Shown piece by piece: positions 6,708 to 8,688 of a stretch of DNA of 8,688 bases. The first letter of the stretch is position 1. The number at the start of each line of letters is the position of its first letter. Made by a program: the position numbers and the translations under genes. Below the pieces are notes generated by a model. That model saw only the letters and a list, made by a program, of their open reading frames with translations. It was not told where the DNA came from and ran no database searches. Source of the DNA: Ramlibacter sp. Lineage in GTDB: Bacteria; Pseudomonadota; Gammaproteobacteria; Burkholderiales; Burkholderiaceae_C. The stretch is from the NCBI GenBank assembly GCA_025351615.1, contig JANXVP010000228.1, positions 1 to 8,688 of the forward strand, written 5' to 3'.

Positions 6708-7352
6708 TCAATTCCTTGAAGCCTCGTAGGCGAAGTCGTCGAAGAGAGTGACGCTGTCAGCCTTGGTCCATACGCCGACCTTCCCGGGACCGGCAATGCG
6801 TTGGTCGTCTTCCTCGATGTAGACCTTGTCGTTGAGCGAGACGCGGATGTGCCTGCCCTTGAACTCCACCCGCAGCACGTGCCAGGTATTCGCAGGCACA
6901 GGCGCATCGGTATATTTGATGGTGCTCCGGGTTCCGCCCTTGGTGTAGTGCAGCGACACATTGTTTTCGAGGATGTTGGCCCGTGCGACGTAGTAGTTGT
7001 CGCTGTCCTTCCAGCGCCAGACAACGCCGCCTGCCTGGTCTTCCCGGCCCGAAACGGCCTTGAACCGGACCTGCACCCATCCATCGACAAGCAACGAATC
7101 GCTCTTGACGCACCATGGGTACTTGCCGCGCCCGGATTGCTTGAGAACCAGGTGGTTGACGGTTGCCGGCGTCTCGGCCTCGACGGTCCATCGGGGTGAG
7201 CCGCCGCCTGTGCTGCCGCACTCCCATCCGTGCGGAAGGGACCCGGGCTTCGCGCCATCGAAACTGGAGGCCCCCATGGCAGGAATGATGGTGCAACCCA
7301 AGCCAATCACCCCGAGAGCGATCAAGCCTCGTGAAAACAAAGAGGCGCTCAT
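6708..7352 (-). CDS. Secreted concanavalin-A-like (DUF1080 / LamG-type) domain protein
   Basis: Exported beta-sandwich protein of 214 residues. A signal peptide (MSASLFSRGLIALGVIGLGC...) probably ends at AMG-AS near residue 27; Cys20 does not fit a standard lipobox, so a lipoprotein is less likely. The mature part has the FDGAKPGSLPHGW entry motif (31-43), then strands typical of 3-keto-disaccharide hydrolase/DUF1080 and LamG folds: WVQVRFKAVSG (92-102), AGGVVWRWKDSDNYYVARAN (107-126), NTWHVLRVEFKGRHIRVSLN (155-174), GKVGVWTKADSVTLFDDF (190-207). C45 and C81 could form a disulphide. ATG 7352 is chosen over an upstream in-frame ATG at 7376 because AAGGAG lies six bases before it. No complete glycosidase active site is recognisable, so carbohydrate or ligand binding is as likely as catalysis. 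It lies 56 bp after the racemase-like gene, with a strong hairpin between them. Confidence 0.85.
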   Translation of the reverse strand: MSASLFSRGLIALGVIGLGCTIIPAMGASSFDGAKPGSLPHGWECGSTGGGSPRWTVEAETPATVNHLVLKQSGRGKYPWCVKSDSLLVDGWVQVRFKAVSGREDQAGGVVWRWKDSDNYYVARANILENNVSLHYTKGGTRSTIKYTDAPVPANTWHVLRVEFKGRHIRVSLNDKVYIEEDDQRIAGPGKVGVWTKADSVTLFDDFAYEASRN

Positions 7353-7358
7353 GGTTTT

Positions 7359-7364
7359 CTCCTT
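7359..7364 (-). promoter_or_regulatory. Ribosome binding site choosing ATG 7352
   Basis: Minus-strand AAGGAG is six bases before ATG 7352, an ideal distance. It overlaps the start of the longer alternative reading from 7376, arguing against that start. Confidence 0.75.
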
Positions 7365-7382
7365 TGCCGGTTCCACTGTTCA

Positions 7383-7410
7383 AATGCCTCAGCGAATGCG
7401 CTGAGGCATT
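7383..7410 (-). terminator. Perfect 12-bp stem-loop at the end of the racemase-like gene (terminator or intercistronic hairpin)
   Basis: AATGCCTCAGCG (7383-7394) and CGCTGAGGCATT (7399-7410) are exact reverse complements around a 4-nt loop. The stem covers two bases of the TAA stop (7411-7409) of the upstream gene and ends about 20 nt before the next Shine-Dalgarno. In leftward RNA only a short U run (AUUU) follows, so it is at best a partial Rho-independent terminator. Since no promoter is visible between it and the next gene, attenuation or protection of the upstream mRNA segment is a good alternative. Confidence 0.5.
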
Positions 7411-8518
7411 ACGCGATACGGTAACGTGCTACCGCGTCGGGGTCCCAATCAAGGCCGGTTCCGGGGCGGTTGTTCATGGGCCAGCACCCGTGCTCGATTT
7501 TCACCGGTTGCGTGGCGATGGCATCGGTCCAATCGACATACTCCAGCCAGTGGCAGGTCGGCGTGGCAGCCAGCAGCTGCGCGCTGATTTCGGGCATCAG
7601 GTGCGAGCTCATGGGGATGCCGTGCGCTTCAGCCACGCCGGCCGCTTGCATCCAGCCGCTGACGCCACCGATCCGCGCGACGTCGGGCATCACGAGGTCG
7701 CAGGCGCCGGCCTGCAGAGCCTGCAGCATGGCCTTGGGACCGTCGAAGTTTTCTCCAAGCTGCAGTGGCAGATCCAGCGAGCGTGCGATTTCGGCGTTGC
7801 CCGGCAGGTCGTCATGGCGGATCGGCTCTTCCAGCCAGGCGACGCCTTCGGACTGTAGCGCCCGGCCCCGCGCCAGAGCGTCGACGCGCGACAGTGCCTG
7901 GTTGTAATCAACCAGCAGTTCCACCGCGTCCGGTAACCGGGAACGCACGGCGCGGGTCACCGCCAGATCTTCGGCCAGTGTGGCGTAGCCGAGCCGCAAT
8001 TTCACCGCCTTCATGCCGCCGTCCAGCAAGGCCTCGGCTTCATCCGCCGCTGCCTGGGGGCTCATCAAGCCCAAACCGCATGAGTTGTAGGCGAGCAGCG
8101 GCCGCGGCGTGCCGCCCAGCAGGCAGGTGAGCGGGGTTGCGGCTGCGATTGCCAGCGCATCCCACAGCGCCATGTCCAGGGCAGCTAGCGCCATGCGCAC
8201 GACGCCCGTCACGCCGAGCAGCGCAAAGCGGCGCTGCAGCTTGGCTGCGATGGCGAGCGGCGCGACGCGGTCGCCACACACCAGCGCTGCAGCCTCATCC
8301 AGCACGATGGCAATCGACCTGGCGCCGCTGCGCCGGTAGCAGAACACATAGGATCGGCCGACGATTCCCTGTTCGGTCATCACTTCGACCAGCAGCAACG
8401 GGGCGGCTCGCACCGTTGCGGCGCTGGTGCCCAGCACATAGCGCAATGGCACTTCAACCGGAATGCAACTGACGCTGCGCAATCGCAAGTCGGCCATGAT
8501 CGATGCGGATTCAGCCAT
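7409..8518 (-). CDS. Mandelate racemase-like enolase-superfamily enzyme
   Basis: A 369-residue enzyme of the mandelate racemase/muconate lactonizing superfamily, which removes the alpha proton of a Mg2+-bound carboxylate. The N-terminal capping domain (about 10-135) precedes a (beta/alpha)7-beta barrel. Metal ligands are Asp204 (VDYN), Glu230 (WLEEP) and Glu256 (LGEN). The catalytic dyad is Asp279 (MPDVARIGG) and His306 (SSHLMPE), with Glu326 (WLEYVDW). Against recalled P. putida mandelate racemase these correspond to D195, E221, E247, D270, H297 and E317 at a constant offset of 9. The K164-x-K166 motif is K173-L-R175 here, so the second base is Arg. ATG 8518 has GAGGGA upstream and overlaps the preceding dehydrogenase gene by 8 nt; an ATG at 8497 is less supported. 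Racemase, epimerase and acid-sugar dehydratase remain possible. Confidence 0.93.
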   Translation of the reverse strand: MAESASIMADLRLRSVSCIPVEVPLRYVLGTSAATVRAAPLLLVEVMTEQGIVGRSYVFCYRRSGARSIAIVLDEAAALVCGDRVAPLAIAAKLQRRFALLGVTGVVRMALAALDMALWDALAIAAATPLTCLLGGTPRPLLAYNSCGLGLMSPQAAADEAEALLDGGMKAVKLRLGYATLAEDLAVTRAVRSRLPDAVELLVDYNQALSRVDALARGRALQSEGVAWLEEPIRHDDLPGNAEIARSLDLPLQLGENFDGPKAMLQALQAGACDLVMPDVARIGGVSGWMQAAGVAEAHGIPMSSHLMPEISAQLLAATPTCHWLEYVDWTDAIATQPVKIEHGCWPMNNRPGTGLDWDPDAVARYRIA

Positions 8519-8688
8519 GGCTGGTTCCCTCGGCGTGCAGCGCCAGGATGTCCGCGATGGCCCGATTCAACGGTGTCGGGATAGCCTTGGCCCGACCGAG
8601 CTCGACCACTCCGCCAGCCAGCCATCGCACTTCAAGCCGGTTGCCACGCTGCAGGTCGTGATGCATCGACGATGTCATGTCGGGCGAC
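8511..8688 (-). CDS. Ketopantoate reductase-family (ApbA/PanE-like) dehydrogenase, C-terminal 58 residues only
   Basis: The window holds just the end of this gene; its 5' part lies beyond 8688. The frame reads SPDMTSSMHHDLQRGN, then LEVRWLAGGVVELGRA and PTPLNRAIADILALHAEG. This matches the conserved helical C-terminal domain of ketopantoate reductases (pattern SSM-x-x-D-L-x-x-G, E-x-x-x-L-x-G-x-V-V, P-T-P-x-N). Members reduce ketopantoate with NADPH in pantothenate synthesis, but many paralogues in catabolic clusters act as general 2-hydroxy/2-keto-acid dehydrogenases. The TGA (8513-8511) lies inside the start of the racemase-like gene, an 8-nt overlap that implies translational coupling. The Rossmann domain and catalytic Lys cannot be checked. 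Given the neighbour, a catabolic 2-hydroxyacid role is more likely than pantothenate synthesis, but this is inference. Confidence 0.8.
   Translation of the reverse strand, partial: SPDMTSSMHHDLQRGNRLEVRWLAGGVVELGRAKAIPTPLNRAIADILALHAEGTSHG

Noticed and set aside
1..8688. Mobile elements, CRISPR arrays, tRNA or rRNA genes, riboswitches
   Set aside because: I looked for terminal inverted repeats with transposase frames, regularly spaced repeats and conserved RNA signatures, and saw none.

Overview
The window is GC-rich, gene-dense DNA with short spacers, Shine-Dalgarno starts and no sign of insertion sequences, tRNA/rRNA or CRISPR. The gene types (several branched-chain-amino-acid-type periplasmic binding proteins, an FCD-type GntR regulator, catabolic enzymes) suggest a proteobacterium, most likely a Burkholderiales-type betaproteobacterium. 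That taxon is inferred from style and protein flavour, not from a marker gene.

Layout. (A) 1-1008, minus: an ABC-transporter periplasmic substrate-binding protein whose C-terminal end runs off the left edge. (B) 1009-1217: a divergent control region with a good sigma70-like promoter facing left, a weaker one facing right, and a shared TGATATA word at both -10 boxes. (C) 1218-4310, plus: a compact three-gene unit of GntR/FCD regulator, NAD(P)-dependent aldehyde dehydrogenase, and an alpha/beta-hydrolase-fold protein whose nucleophile serine is replaced by glycine. (D) 8688-4327, minus: five co-oriented genes read right to left. These are the C-terminal end of a ketopantoate-reductase-family dehydrogenase, a mandelate-racemase-like enolase-superfamily enzyme (8-nt overlap), a secreted concanavalin-A/DUF1080-like protein, a secreted protein with two DUF1259 (LppY/LpqO) repeats, and a second substrate-binding protein that is a close paralogue of the one in (A). 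Units C and D converge with only 16 bp between stop codons.

Working model (inference). The region looks like a catabolic locus for a carboxylic or hydroxy acid. The two paralogous binding proteins would capture related ligands in the periplasm. A racemase/dehydratase-type enolase-superfamily enzyme and a 2-hydroxy/2-keto-acid dehydrogenase would interconvert hydroxy and keto acids, the aldehyde dehydrogenase would oxidise an aldehyde intermediate, and the GntR protein would sense a pathway metabolite. No transporter permease or ATPase gene is in the window. The most unusual parts are the exported DUF1259 and DUF1080-like pair inside this operon, the Gly-for-Ser hydrolase, and the Lys-to-Arg change at a catalytic position of the racemase homologue.
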